A program made the translations under genes and the position numbers. From Patescibacteria group bacterium (lineage in GTDB: Bacteria > Patescibacteriota > Patescibacteriia > Patescibacteriales > Patescibacteriaceae), in contig JAQWEL010000002.1 of NCBI GenBank assembly GCA_028704945.1, positions 62,001 through 126,000 of the forward strand: a DNA stretch of 64,000 nucleotides, written 5' to 3'. Positions 8,976-17,729 of the stretch are shown here, one piece after another. Numbering within the stretch: the first letter of the stretch is position 1; every line of letters begins with the position of its first letter. A model generated the notes under the pieces. That model saw only the letters and a program-made list of their open reading frames with translations. It did not search any database and was not told the DNA's origin.

Positions 8976-9578
8976 ATGTTTAAGATGATAAAAGACAAAA
9001 AAGGCTCAGCTTTGATAACCGTTATGTTTTTACTTAGCGCCATGTTGGTTGTGTCTTTGGTTGCTATGGAGATAATTAATAGTGGAATTAAGCGCCGTCG
9101 CTCGGAAGGAGCCTCAGCTAAAGCATTCTATGCTGCTGAATCTGGTTTAGAATTGGCTCTCGAGATGTTTAGGTATGATGCTGGTATCCCCTTGGATAAT
9201 ACTTCAATTTATGATAAGTGTATAAGCCAAAGTTATTTGTATGTTAAGGTTGAAGCCTATAGAAATAGGCATGATTGGTCAGCGATTAATACCTGTACTA
9301 ACAGCTCGGAAGATTGCGTCTGCATGGTTAACAGCAATATTGGTTACGGCACTTATTATCTTAATGGTGACAGCAGTCTGCCGAAATTTTCTGCTTTTGT
9401 CACCACTTCAACCGACCCAAATCCTATTTATGCTACCTCAACCCCAAGAGAGCTGACAGTCCATTCCAATGCCTCTTATTTGGGTACTGCCAGAGAAGTT
9501 GCTGTTAGTTTTTGTTTGCCCAGTTGTTATTTAAAATCTGCTGGCGATAATGATGGTTGCGGAGGAGCATGTAATTAA
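8976..9578 (+). CDS. PilX-like minor pilin with Cys-rich end
   Basis: About 200 aa from ATG 8976, which directly follows the stop of the upstream gene. MFKMIKDKKGSALITVMFLL is the N-terminus of PilX_N-type proteins, which lack Glu+5. SAKAFYAAESGLELALEM is the family's signature region after the helix. The protein ends CLPSCYLKSAGDNDGCGGACN, a shortened form of the Cys module of the pilin at 1056-1610. It closes the surface block; ligA starts 7 bp after the stop. PilX-type proteins can act at the pilus tip or promote cell-cell contact (family knowledge). Confidence 0.78.
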   Translation: MFKMIKDKKGSALITVMFLLSAMLVVSLVAMEIINSGIKRRRSEGASAKAFYAAESGLELALEMFRYDAGIPLDNTSIYDKCISQSYLYVKVEAYRNRHDWSAINTCTNSSEDCVCMVNSNIGYGTYYLNGDSSLPKFSAFVTTSTDPNPIYATSTPRELTVHSNASYLGTAREVAVSFCLPSCYLKSAGDNDGCGGACN

Positions 9579-9585
9579 CGAAAAT

Positions 9586-11700
9586 ATGAATAAATCAGAT
9601 ATCAAAGCAAGAATCGAAAAACTAAGGGAGGAAATTGAACGACATAACTACGCTTATCACGTCTTGGACGCGTCTGATATCTCGGACGCTGTTTTTGACA
9701 ATCTGAAAAATGAATTAGTGAAGCTGGAAAATGCTAATCCTGAATTTATCACGCCAACTAGCCCAAGCCAACGTGTTGGCGGCCAACCGTTAGATAAATT
9801 TGAAAAAACTAAGCACAGTTCACCCATGATGAGTATTTATGATGTTTTTGAAGAAACCGAGCTGAAAGATTGGGAAAATCAGCTTAAAAAGATTTTAATT
9901 GAGGCTGGTATTTTAGCCAAATTAGATTATTATGCTGAATTAAAGATGGACGGCTTAGCGATGAGCTTGATTTATAAAAATGGAGAATTTGTTCGTGGCG
10001 CCACTAGAGGTGATGGTAAAATTGGTGAGAATGTTACTAATAATTTAAGAACAATTAAGGCTATTCCATTAAAAATAAGACAGCCGAAAATAGAAGAATT
10101 AGAAAAAATTGGCCTGAATGAACAGCAAAGCGTCAATGTTCTTCAAAAGATTTCTGAGGGAGAAATTGAGGTTCGTGGCGAAGCGATTATGCCCTTAAGT
10201 GTTTTTGAAAAATTAAACAAGCAGGCTTTGGCTGATAATAAAGCTATTTTGGCTAATCCAAGAAATGCAGCGGCTGGTTCAATCAGACAGTTGGATAGCC
10301 GAGTTACAGCTTCGCGACAGCTTGATTTTTATGTTTATGATATTATAACCGATTTTGGCTTGTTAAATCACGAAGCAGAACATAAATTAGCCGGTTTGTT
10401 AGGTTTTAAAGTTTTAACGCAAAATAAATATTGCCATGATTTAACCGAGGCTATCAAATTTCATCATCATTGGGAAAAAAGCCGTCAATCAGTCGGCTTT
10501 GACTGCGATGGTTGTGTAATTGTTGTTAATAATCTAGGGTATTGGCCAAAACTCGGAATAGTTGGCAAGGGCCCTCGTTATATGAGAGCTTATAAGTTTG
10601 CCGCGCCCCAAGCCGTTACAAAGTTAAAGGAAGTTGTTTGGCAAGTTGGCCGAACAGGAGTGCTGACCCCGACAGCTATTTTGGAACCAGTCAAACTACA
10701 GGGAGTAACTATCGGCCGCACTACGCTTCATAATTATGATGAAATTAAACGTTTAGATATTAAATTAGGTGATACGGTTATAGTTGAACGAGCCGGTGAT
10801 GTGATTCCTAAAATTATCGGTTTTTTAAAGGATTTGCGGACCGGGCAAGAAAAAATAATCGAATTACCGAAATTTTGCCCAGTTTGCGGATCAAAGACGG
10901 AGCTTAAGGCTGGTGAAGTGGCAGTGCGTTGTCTTAATAAAAATTGTTATGCTGTTAAGATGAGGGGACTAAGGCATTGGGTATCTAAAGGCGCTGCCAA
11001 TATTGAAGGCTTGGGCCCTAAAATTTTAGAACAGCTCTGGCAAGCAGGTTTAATTAAGGATATTGCTGATTTATATACCTTAAAAAAAGACGATTTATTA
11101 TCCTTAGAGGGTTTTAGAGAAAAATCAGTTAATAATCTTTTAGTTTCGGTTGCTGCCAAAAAAGAGATGTCTTTAGCTAAATTTATTTACGCTTTAGGCA
11201 TTAGACATGTCGGCGAAGAAACAGCTATCTCTTTACAGGATTATTTAGTAGGTGTCGCTTCTGCTAATAATATCACCATTAATATCCCGACAGATATTCT
11301 TAAAGTGATCAATTATCAAAAAGTCGAAGATTTTTTTGAAATAGATGATGTTGGTGAAGTGGTAGCCAAGAGTATTTTTAAGTGGTTTAAGTCCGAGGAG
11401 CATATTAGCTTGCTTAAGAAGCTTGATTCTGTTAAGATTAAGATATTAGTTAATAAAGATAATCAAAACTTGGTTCTAAAAGGAATAAGTTTTGTTTTGA
11501 CTGGTTCTTTTGAGTCTTTAAGCCGGAACGAAGCTAAGGATAAAATCAGGCTTTTGGGCGGGCAAGCCTCAGAGTCAGTTAGTAAAAAAACTGATTATTT
11601 AGTAGCTGGTCATGAAGCTGGATCGAAATTAGCCAAGGCTCTAAAACTCGGAGTAAAAATATTAACTGAACAAGACTTTTTAAAAATGATTGGATTATGA
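9586..11700 (+). CDS. ligA: NAD-dependent DNA ligase LigA
   Basis: 704 aa, close to the family norm. It seals nicks in DNA using NAD+ during replication and repair. The Ia/adenylation domain is N-terminal (HNYAYHVLDASDISDAVFD). The nucleotidyl-accepting Lys is K120 in ELKMDGLA, followed by an OB fold (GPRYMRAYKFAAPQAVTKL). A four-Cys zinc finger (CPVCG...CLNKNC), helix-hairpin-helix repeats (IEGLGPKILEQL, EGFREKSVNNLL) and a BRCT domain (LKGISFVLTGSFESLSRNEA) come next. ATG 9586 was chosen over an upstream in-frame GTG/ATG that overlaps the PilX-like gene, because the protein then starts at the conserved helical domain. It overlaps gatC by 4 bp (ATGA). Confidence 0.97.
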   Translation: MNKSDIKARIEKLREEIERHNYAYHVLDASDISDAVFDNLKNELVKLENANPEFITPTSPSQRVGGQPLDKFEKTKHSSPMMSIYDVFEETELKDWENQLKKILIEAGILAKLDYYAELKMDGLAMSLIYKNGEFVRGATRGDGKIGENVTNNLRTIKAIPLKIRQPKIEELEKIGLNEQQSVNVLQKISEGEIEVRGEAIMPLSVFEKLNKQALADNKAILANPRNAAAGSIRQLDSRVTASRQLDFYVYDIITDFGLLNHEAEHKLAGLLGFKVLTQNKYCHDLTEAIKFHHHWEKSRQSVGFDCDGCVIVVNNLGYWPKLGIVGKGPRYMRAYKFAAPQAVTKLKEVVWQVGRTGVLTPTAILEPVKLQGVTIGRTTLHNYDEIKRLDIKLGDTVIVERAGDVIPKIIGFLKDLRTGQEKIIELPKFCPVCGSKTELKAGEVAVRCLNKNCYAVKMRGLRHWVSKGAANIEGLGPKILEQLWQAGLIKDIADLYTLKKDDLLSLEGFREKSVNNLLVSVAAKKEMSLAKFIYALGIRHVGEETAISLQDYLVGVASANNITINIPTDILKVINYQKVEDFFEIDDVGEVVAKSIFKWFKSEEHISLLKKLDSVKIKILVNKDNQNLVLKGISFVLTGSFESLSRNEAKDKIRLLGGQASESVSKKTDYLVAGHEAGSKLAKALKLGVKILTEQDFLKMIGL

Positions 11701-11978
11701 TTAGTAAAGAAAAAGTGGAGCATGTTGCCCGCTTGGCCAAATTAAAATTAACTGATGAAGAAATTCAGAGATTTACCGAGGAATTATCCAAGGTGATTGA
11801 CTATATTGGAGAATTAGATAAAATTAATACAGACGAGGTTGAGCCAACGGCGCAAGTTAGCGGTTTAACAAATCAAGCTCGTCCAGATCAAATAATAAAC
11901 TCAGATAATCGTCAATCGTTATTGGAACAAGCTAAAGCAAACCAGGGTGATCTGATAAAAACAAATAAAATTTTATAA
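11697..11978 (+). CDS. gatC: Aspartyl/glutamyl-tRNA amidotransferase subunit C
   Basis: 93 aa, the usual GatC size. The N-terminus, EKVEHVARLAKLKLTDEEIQ, and later VIDYIGELDKINTDEVEPTA are diagnostic. GatC holds GatA and GatB together in the complex that amidates Glu-tRNA(Gln), or Asp-tRNA(Asn). An AsnS is encoded at 18365-19663, so the complex is probably needed mainly for Gln-tRNA (inference). gatA and gatB are not in this window. Its start codon overlaps the ligA stop (ATGA). Confidence 0.93.
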   Translation: MISKEKVEHVARLAKLKLTDEEIQRFTEELSKVIDYIGELDKINTDEVEPTAQVSGLTNQARPDQIINSDNRQSLLEQAKANQGDLIKTNKIL

Positions 11979-11989
11979 AATAAAAAAGT

Positions 11990-12385
11990 ATGAGAATTTT
12001 AGTCATTGATAATGATATTAATATTAATGGTCTTATCAAAAGTGTACTGAGTTTAGAAAAGGATTTTGAGGCTGATTTTGCTTTGTCTGGTAAGGAAGGA
12101 CTAAAGAAGCTAAAAAGCGAACACTTTGATGTTGCTTTGGTTGACTTAACCATGCCTGAAGTCTCCGGCTTTGATATTTGTAAATTTATGTCAGCTGATG
12201 ATGAGCTGAAAAAAATTCCGGTTATTATTGTTTCCGCGATGCCGATTAATGATAAGGATTATCAACGAGAAAACGGTAATTTTCAGAATTTGCCAGTTGT
12301 TAAGAGTATGATTGAAAAACCATTTGACGTTCATGATTTATTAAAGCAAATTCGTGATGTAGTAAGTGCGGCTTCAACAGCTTAG
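11990..12385 (+). CDS. Stand-alone response regulator (REC domain)
   Basis: 131 aa, a single receiver domain with no output domain. The phospho-acceptor is D52 (VALVDLTMPEVSGFD). The acidic pocket is in ILVIDNDIN, Ser in IIVSAM, and the conserved Lys-Pro pair in IEKPFD. It probably relays phosphate from a kinase to a protein partner. Two histidine kinases and a second REC protein lie 1.5-5 kb downstream. Confidence 0.88.
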   Translation: MRILVIDNDININGLIKSVLSLEKDFEADFALSGKEGLKKLKSEHFDVALVDLTMPEVSGFDICKFMSADDELKKIPVIIVSAMPINDKDYQRENGNFQNLPVVKSMIEKPFDVHDLLKQIRDVVSAASTA

Positions 12386-12511
12386 GCAAGTTGTTAGAAT
12401 CGATTACGTAATTTTAAAACATGAATTCATAGTGTTTTGAAGCTAAGTAGTCGTTTTTTATTTTAGAAAAAAAATTTAAAATATTGGTTCTTTAAAAAAG
12501 GAGAAATTATC

Positions 12512-13774
12512 ATGAAGCGGTTGAGTTTGATTTTGGCGGATAAATTGAAATTTATCTATAAAACTTATGAGGTTACGTATTTAGGGATTACTTGGAGAGC
12601 AATTATGTTTGTTTTAGATTGGCGAAATCACCTAAATACTTTTTGGCGACTAATTAAGAATTTTCCCAAGACCATTTGGGGTCAACCAATTGATGTTGTC
12701 TTTATTTCCAATCTTCGCGATTCCAGAGACCGGCAGCTTTTTTTAGGAGTTTTTAATGATCCTAAAGATGGTTTTTTTAATAGTGCCCGCATTAAGTTTA
12801 AAGGTTTGAATGCTCGAATATTAATGATTAATTCTGACGCTTTAGAATTATTTCGACCTCAAACAAAGAAAATTGCTCAAAAGCAATTTATGAACGCAGT
12901 TGCTTTTGCCGTCAAAAGAGGTGCTAAGGTGATATTATTTGCCGCCGGTGTTAAAAGGTTATTCAATAAGCAGGAAATGAACGATATTCAAAAACAGTAT
13001 CCTGATATTTTATTTACTATTGGCGACAACGGCACAGCAATAACTTTGATTTCGGATATTGAGAAAGTAATTAAGCTTGCTTGCCCATCATTAAACAAAA
13101 TAAAATTTGTTGTTTTGGGACCGTCTGGTCATTTAGGCAAAGCAGCTATCGCTCATTTTTCTCAAGATAAGCGATATGAGATTTATGGACTCGGTTCAGA
13201 TTTAAAAAGATCAAAATTGATAGCCAATAAATTCGGAACCAAGTCGATTGAAAGTTTTGCTGAAATTAATGAGGCTGATATCGTGATTGCTTGCACCCAT
13301 GATGATAAATTGAGGTTAAATCAAGAGACAATTGAGCAGATTAAGCCAAAACAGCGAAAATTGATTGTAATTGATGTGGCTGAACCAAAAAATTTAACCA
13401 AAGATGAGTATGAACAATGTCAACATGATGTTGTGGTGATACATACCGGCGACCCGTATTCGTCAAAACTTAAATATGTCGCTCAAATAATGTCGACGCA
13501 TATCTTGAGATTGAAGCCACATATTATTTTTGGCTGTTTTGCGGAAGCGCTTGTACTCGGATTAGCGTTAAAGGATAAATCATTATCTTTAAGTAAAGCG
13601 CTTAATAATAAGGAGTATCCTTGGTTTGATAGTCAAAAAAAGGAATATGATTGGCTTGAGGTTAATGATAGAGGCAAAGCGATGATTTTGGCTTTATTTA
13701 AGAAATATGGTTTTGAGTTGGGCTATTTACGAAATTTTAAAGGAAAAATAAAATCAATCGAATTGTCACGATAA
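12512..13774 (+). CDS. Acyl-ACP-reductase-like NAD(P)-binding protein
   Basis: 420 aa. A Rossmann fold is visible: VVLGPSGHLGKAA with glycines 203, 206 and 209, then ADIVIACTHDD. From recalled sequences, the order of motifs parallels cyanobacterial long-chain acyl-ACP reductase: a helical segment before AAGVKRLF, FTIGDNGTAIT, the Rossmann glycines, IDVAEPKNL, VVVIHTGDP, then GCFAEALVLG. The last aligns with ACFAEA, which carries the catalytic Cys; here it is C342. The first ~60 residues look like an extra amphipathic or membrane-associated region. The enzyme family reduces fatty acyl-ACP to aldehyde, but the substrate here is unknown. A strong SD (aaggag) precedes the ATG, unusual in this window. 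A terminator follows at 13793-13829, so it is probably monocistronic. Confidence 0.6.
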   Translation: MKRLSLILADKLKFIYKTYEVTYLGITWRAIMFVLDWRNHLNTFWRLIKNFPKTIWGQPIDVVFISNLRDSRDRQLFLGVFNDPKDGFFNSARIKFKGLNARILMINSDALELFRPQTKKIAQKQFMNAVAFAVKRGAKVILFAAGVKRLFNKQEMNDIQKQYPDILFTIGDNGTAITLISDIEKVIKLACPSLNKIKFVVLGPSGHLGKAAIAHFSQDKRYEIYGLGSDLKRSKLIANKFGTKSIESFAEINEADIVIACTHDDKLRLNQETIEQIKPKQRKLIVIDVAEPKNLTKDEYEQCQHDVVVIHTGDPYSSKLKYVAQIMSTHILRLKPHIIFGCFAEALVLGLALKDKSLSLSKALNNKEYPWFDSQKKEYDWLEVNDRGKAMILALFKKYGFELGYLRNFKGKIKSIELSR

Positions 13775-13792
13775 TTTTTTCTAACTAATAAC

Positions 13793-13829
13793 AAGAGGGT
13801 GGGTTAGACAAAGCTTTCCCTCTTTTTTA
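13793..13829 (+). terminator. Intrinsic terminator
   Basis: aagaggg (13793-13799) pairs with ccctctt (13818-13824) and a T tract follows. It ends the transcript of the acyl-ACP-reductase-like gene. Confidence 0.7.
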
Positions 13830-13845
13830 TTTTTTATTTTTTCTG

Positions 13846-13851
13846 TATAAT
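13846..13851 (+). promoter_or_regulatory. TATAAT -10 box, leaderless start for kinase gene
   Basis: TATAAT lies 7 bp before ATG 13859, so the predicted start of transcription falls on or beside the start codon. The -35 region is only a T-rich stretch, so this is a weaker call. Confidence 0.45.
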
Positions 13852-13858
13852 TATAAAT

Positions 13859-16063
13859 ATGGAGGGAACTATTATTCCACAAATTCTTTCTCTATTAAGC
13901 TCTCTGCTTATTTTTGGTTTGGGATTTTTTGTTTTTAGAAAAGATGTTAAAAAACCTATTAACATCCTGTTTTTTTTAATTTCTATTGTTTTTACGATTT
14001 GGGAGATAGGTACCTTCATGATGTTTGGAGCTAAAACCGACAAAGAGATTGTTTTTTGGGATAGAATTGTCTATTTAGGAGTGGTTTTTGTTCCAGTTAT
14101 TGAATACCATTTTAGTTTAGTGGCGACCCGTTATACCAGTAAACGCAAGGTTATGCTGGTGATTGCTTATTTTTTGAGTTTTATTTTTTTGTTAGTTAGC
14201 CGAACCGATTATTTTATTGATGGTGTCTTCCGTTATCAGTGGGGAGCACACTCGATTGCTCAAATCGGACACCATTTATTTTTAGTTTATTTCTTCTTCT
14301 ATGTTTTTGCCCTGCTTTATAATTTTTTTACAGAAAAGAAACTGCATCAATCAATGATTGAAATTAAGAGAATAAATTATTTTATTATTGGCTTTGTTTT
14401 TCTTAATATTGTTGGAGGGGTTGCTTATTTACCAGCTTATTCTTTACCAGTTTATCCTTTTGCTTTAGTTTCACCGACGGTTTTTGCCTTGATTATTTCA
14501 TATTCCATTATTAATTATCGGTTGATGAATTTGCGGATAGTTTTAAGACAATCCGTTGTTTATTTAGGTTCTTTATTTATAACTTGTTTAATCGTCTTTA
14601 TTTTTAAGTATTCTTTTAATTATTTTTTACCAGAAATAAGTTATATTTTAGATTTTGTTATCTTGTTGATTGCTTTAGTCATCTTTCCTGTTTTAAAGAG
14701 ATCTAGTTATAAGCTTGCCAATAGATTCTTTTTTACGTCATTGTATGATGCTAAAAAAGTAATCGCCGCCTTAAGCGAGGAATTAAGTTCAACTTTAGAT
14801 AACGACAAGATATTTGAAGCGACTGATCGAACGCTTAGTAAAGCCTTCCATTCGAAGGGGATTGCTGTCTTTCAATTTAATAAAAGCACTAATAATTTTG
14901 ATTTAGTTTATTCATTCGCGCTTTCTTTTAAAAAACAATCATTTAGATTTAACCGTCATGTCATGAATAATTTTTTGTCTCAAAATAATGTTTTTGTGAT
15001 TGAAGATTTGAAAGATCAAGACGGTATTAAATATGCTGCGTTTATTAGGGAATATCGTGATAAATATGGCATCGACTTGATTGCTCCAATGGTTTTAAAA
15101 CATAAGATTGTCGGTTTTATCGCGCTTGGCCCCAAAGAATCTGGCGATATGTATGATTTGGAGGATACAGAAATGATGACTATCGTGGCTAATCAAGTGG
15201 CGATTTCTTTGGAAAATGCTACGCTGTTTGAAGAAACAAAGAATTTTAATTCCAAGCTTACGAAGGAAGTTGAAAAAGCCACGCATGATTTAAGGACTGC
15301 TAATCAGGAATTAAAAAAATTGGATGAAGCTAAGTCAGAGTTTATTTCTATTGCCAGTCATCAATTACGCACGCCGTTAACCGTTATCAAGGGTTATTCT
15401 TCAATGATGCTTGAGGGAAGTTTCGGTAAAATCCAGCCGCCAGTCATTTCTGAAAATATTCAGAAAATATTTGAATCAAGCCAACGCTTAACTAATTTGG
15501 TTGAAGATCTTTTAAATATTTCTCGCATTGAATCTGGCCGATTAACCTTTACCTTTACTGTTGATGATCTTGAGCCAATCGTTGCCAGTGTAATTGAAGA
15601 ACTTGAAAGCACGGCTAAGGCTAAAAATATTTATCTTAAATATGAAAAGCCAGCAACCAACTTGCCATTAGTTAAGATTGATAAGAACAAAATTAGACAA
15701 GTAATTATTAATATTATTGATAATTCAATTAAGTATACCCAATCAGGCGGCGTTACCGTTCATCTGATAGAAATCGGTGATTTTATCAGGTTTTCGACTA
15801 TTGATACCGGCATGGGAATCAAGCCATCGTTATTACAGCAGTTGTTCCAGAAGTTTTCACGAGGTGAGGAAACATCTGTTATTCATACTGAAGGAACTGG
15901 ATTAGGTCTTTATGTGGGCAAAATGATGATTGAAGAACACGGTGGCCGCATCTGGGCAGAATCTGCTGGCGAGGGTAAGGGCGCAACTTTTTCGTTTGAG
16001 TTGCCGATAGCTAAAAAATCAATCAGCGATAAGCAAGTTGAATCACTTATAGTTAGTAAATAA
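13859..16063 (+). CDS. Multi-TM sensor histidine kinase with GAF domain
   Basis: 734 aa. The first ~280 residues form about eight membrane helices like the 7TM N-terminal domain of histidine kinases. A GAF-like domain (about 300-460) and a short coiled coil come next. The HisKA domain has H501 in IASHQLRTPLTVIKGY. The HATPase domain has an N box (IRQVIINIIDNSIKYT), DTGMGIKP and GTGLGLYVGKMM. It autophosphorylates on His in response to a membrane or internal signal and passes phosphate to a REC protein. It is followed after 1 bp by a second kinase with a near-identical catalytic core and then a REC protein, so the three may form one circuit. Confidence 0.92.
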   Translation: MEGTIIPQILSLLSSLLIFGLGFFVFRKDVKKPINILFFLISIVFTIWEIGTFMMFGAKTDKEIVFWDRIVYLGVVFVPVIEYHFSLVATRYTSKRKVMLVIAYFLSFIFLLVSRTDYFIDGVFRYQWGAHSIAQIGHHLFLVYFFFYVFALLYNFFTEKKLHQSMIEIKRINYFIIGFVFLNIVGGVAYLPAYSLPVYPFALVSPTVFALIISYSIINYRLMNLRIVLRQSVVYLGSLFITCLIVFIFKYSFNYFLPEISYILDFVILLIALVIFPVLKRSSYKLANRFFFTSLYDAKKVIAALSEELSSTLDNDKIFEATDRTLSKAFHSKGIAVFQFNKSTNNFDLVYSFALSFKKQSFRFNRHVMNNFLSQNNVFVIEDLKDQDGIKYAAFIREYRDKYGIDLIAPMVLKHKIVGFIALGPKESGDMYDLEDTEMMTIVANQVAISLENATLFEETKNFNSKLTKEVEKATHDLRTANQELKKLDEAKSEFISIASHQLRTPLTVIKGYSSMMLEGSFGKIQPPVISENIQKIFESSQRLTNLVEDLLNISRIESGRLTFTFTVDDLEPIVASVIEELESTAKAKNIYLKYEKPATNLPLVKIDKNKIRQVIINIIDNSIKYTQSGGVTVHLIEIGDFIRFSTIDTGMGIKPSLLQQLFQKFSRGEETSVIHTEGTGLGLYVGKMMIEEHGGRIWAESAGEGKGATFSFELPIAKKSISDKQVESLIVSK

Positions 16064-16064
16064 T

Positions 16065-17285
16065 ATGAACGGTACAGACTTTTTTTATTTTCAAGAACAT
16101 GGCGCACTATTTATAATTATTTATATATTGCTTTTTTTAACCTTTTTAGCTTTTATTTTCGGTTTATTATTAATGAAAAGATTAAATGAAGAACGGTTGA
16201 TTAACGAACAGCAAAAAACTGATTTGATTAAATTTAAGTTAGCTGTCCAGAATGTTTATGATATTATTATGATTTCTGATGGCGCGGGCAGAATATTGTT
16301 TGTTAATAAAATGTTTGAAGTCACGACTTTTTTTCGAGTCGGAGAAATTGTCGGTCACAATCTTAGCGAAGCTTTAGTCGAGCATTTACCAGCTGATTTT
16401 CTTGAAAATATGCTTAGAACAGTTTTGCGGGAAAACATGATGTTTGACGGTGAAACGTCAGCTAAACGAAAGAACGGCGAGGAATATTTTTTGAAAATAA
16501 ATATTTCTCCGATTTTTGATGAGTATGGCAAAACTGTTTTTTGTGTTGCTATTATGCGAGACGTTTCTAAAGAGAAAGAGATTGAACAGGCTAAATCAGA
16601 TTTCGTTTCAATTGTTTCTCATCAGTTACGCACGCCATTGACCGTTATCAAGGGCTATGTTTCAATGCTTAAGGAGTCTGGCTTTGGGGCTTTATCTGAT
16701 CAACAAAGAGTTATTTTAAGTAAGGTCTATGACTCTAATGAGCATTTGATTAATTTAGTTCAAGATTTGTTGAATATGAGCCGAATTGAAGCTGGTAGAA
16801 TTAAATATGATTTTGAAGAAGGCCAATTAGAAGACGTAGCTAATAATATTGTAGAAGAAATGACCAATGTTGCTAAAGAAAAGGGGCTTTATCTTAAATA
16901 CGAAAAACCAACATCACCTTTACCAAAAGTTAGAGTTGATAAAGAAAAAATCAGACAGGTAATTATCAATTTTATTGACAACGCAATTAAATACACCCCG
17001 CAGGGTGGTTTAACTGTTAGCCTATCAACTGTGGCTGATCATGTTCGTTTTGAAGTGTCGGATACGGGGTTAGGCATAAAAGAAGATGAAATGAATAATT
17101 TGTTTAATAAATATTCAAGAGGTTCTGATGATTCCAGCAAAACCAAGACTATTAAAGGTACTGGTTTAGGCTTATATGTCGCCAAAATGATGGTTGAGGC
17201 GCACAAGGGTGTTATTGGCGCCAGCTCTGACGGCGAAAATAAAGGATCGATATTTTATTTTGAAATACCAGTAATAAAAAAATAA
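16065..17285 (+). CDS. PAS-domain sensor histidine kinase
   Basis: 406 aa. One TM helix (about 12-36), a PAS domain (about 55-165, with GAGRILFVNKMFE and FCVAIMRDVSKEKE), HisKA with H186 in IVSHQLRTPLTVIKGY, and HATPase_c (IRQVIINFIDNAIKYT, DTGLGIKE, GTGLGLYVAKMM). The catalytic core is closely similar to that of the upstream kinase, suggesting tandem duplication with different sensors attached. It starts 1 bp after the upstream stop and ends 4 bp before a REC gene. Confidence 0.93.
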   Translation: MNGTDFFYFQEHGALFIIIYILLFLTFLAFIFGLLLMKRLNEERLINEQQKTDLIKFKLAVQNVYDIIMISDGAGRILFVNKMFEVTTFFRVGEIVGHNLSEALVEHLPADFLENMLRTVLRENMMFDGETSAKRKNGEEYFLKINISPIFDEYGKTVFCVAIMRDVSKEKEIEQAKSDFVSIVSHQLRTPLTVIKGYVSMLKESGFGALSDQQRVILSKVYDSNEHLINLVQDLLNMSRIEAGRIKYDFEEGQLEDVANNIVEEMTNVAKEKGLYLKYEKPTSPLPKVRVDKEKIRQVIINFIDNAIKYTPQGGLTVSLSTVADHVRFEVSDTGLGIKEDEMNNLFNKYSRGSDDSSKTKTIKGTGLGLYVAKMMVEAHKGVIGASSDGENKGSIFYFEIPVIKK

Positions 17286-17289
17286 ACAT

Positions 17290-17670
17290 ATGTCTAAAAA
17301 AATTGTCATCGTTGAAGACGAAGTCTTTTTATCAGAGATGTATAAAATGAAATTTTCAGCAGAAGGCTATGACGTCTACACGGCTGCTAACGGAGAAGAA
17401 GCGCTAAAAGTGGTAAAGGAAGTTATGCCAGATATACTTTTATTAGATTTAGTGATGCCTAAAATGGACGGTTACGAAGTATTAAAGAAATTAAGAGCTG
17501 ATGAGAAGACGAGTAAACTAAAAATTTATGTTTTATCTAACTTGGGTCAGACGGGCGAGGTTGATAAAGGTTTTCAAGAAGGAGCAGATGGTTATTTTGT
17601 TAAATCCAGTATGACCCCGACTCAATTAGCTGATGAGGTGGAGAAAATTTTGGCGTCAAAGCAGTTATAA
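17290..17670 (+). CDS. Stand-alone response regulator (REC domain)
   Basis: 126 aa. Receiver domain with the acidic pair in IVIVEDEVF, phospho-acceptor D53 in LLLDLVMPKMDGYE, Ser in YVLSNLG and Lys in YFVKSSMTP. There is no DNA-binding domain, so output is through protein contact or phosphorelay. It is the third gene of the kinase-kinase-REC operon and the likely target of both upstream kinases. Confidence 0.93.
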   Translation: MSKKIVIVEDEVFLSEMYKMKFSAEGYDVYTAANGEEALKVVKEVMPDILLLDLVMPKMDGYEVLKKLRADEKTSKLKIYVLSNLGQTGEVDKGFQEGADGYFVKSSMTPTQLADEVEKILASKQL

Positions 17671-17675
17671 ACAAC

Positions 17676-17684
17676 TTATCCACA
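17676..17684 (+). promoter_or_regulatory. Perfect DnaA-box sequence
   Basis: TTATCCACA, identical to the classical DnaA box, sits 10 bp upstream of the -35 element at 17695. It is a single copy and no cluster is present, so a regulatory rather than origin role is more likely. Confidence 0.4.
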
Positions 17685-17694
17685 GTTTTAACCA

Positions 17695-17723
17695 TTGACT
17701 GTTTTGTTAAAATTTGCTATACT
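17695..17723 (+). promoter_or_regulatory. Strong sigma70-type promoter
   Basis: TTGACT (17695-17700), 17-bp spacer, TATACT (17718-17723). Transcription should begin near 17730 and give a leader of about 370 nt before the ORF at 18098, or a short RNA ending at the terminator near 17893. Confidence 0.8.
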
Positions 17724-17729
17724 GTAGTT

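Noticed and set aside
17676-17684. Replication origin at the perfect DnaA box
   Set aside because: Single box, with no cluster, no AT-rich unwinding element of note and no dnaA or dnaN nearby.
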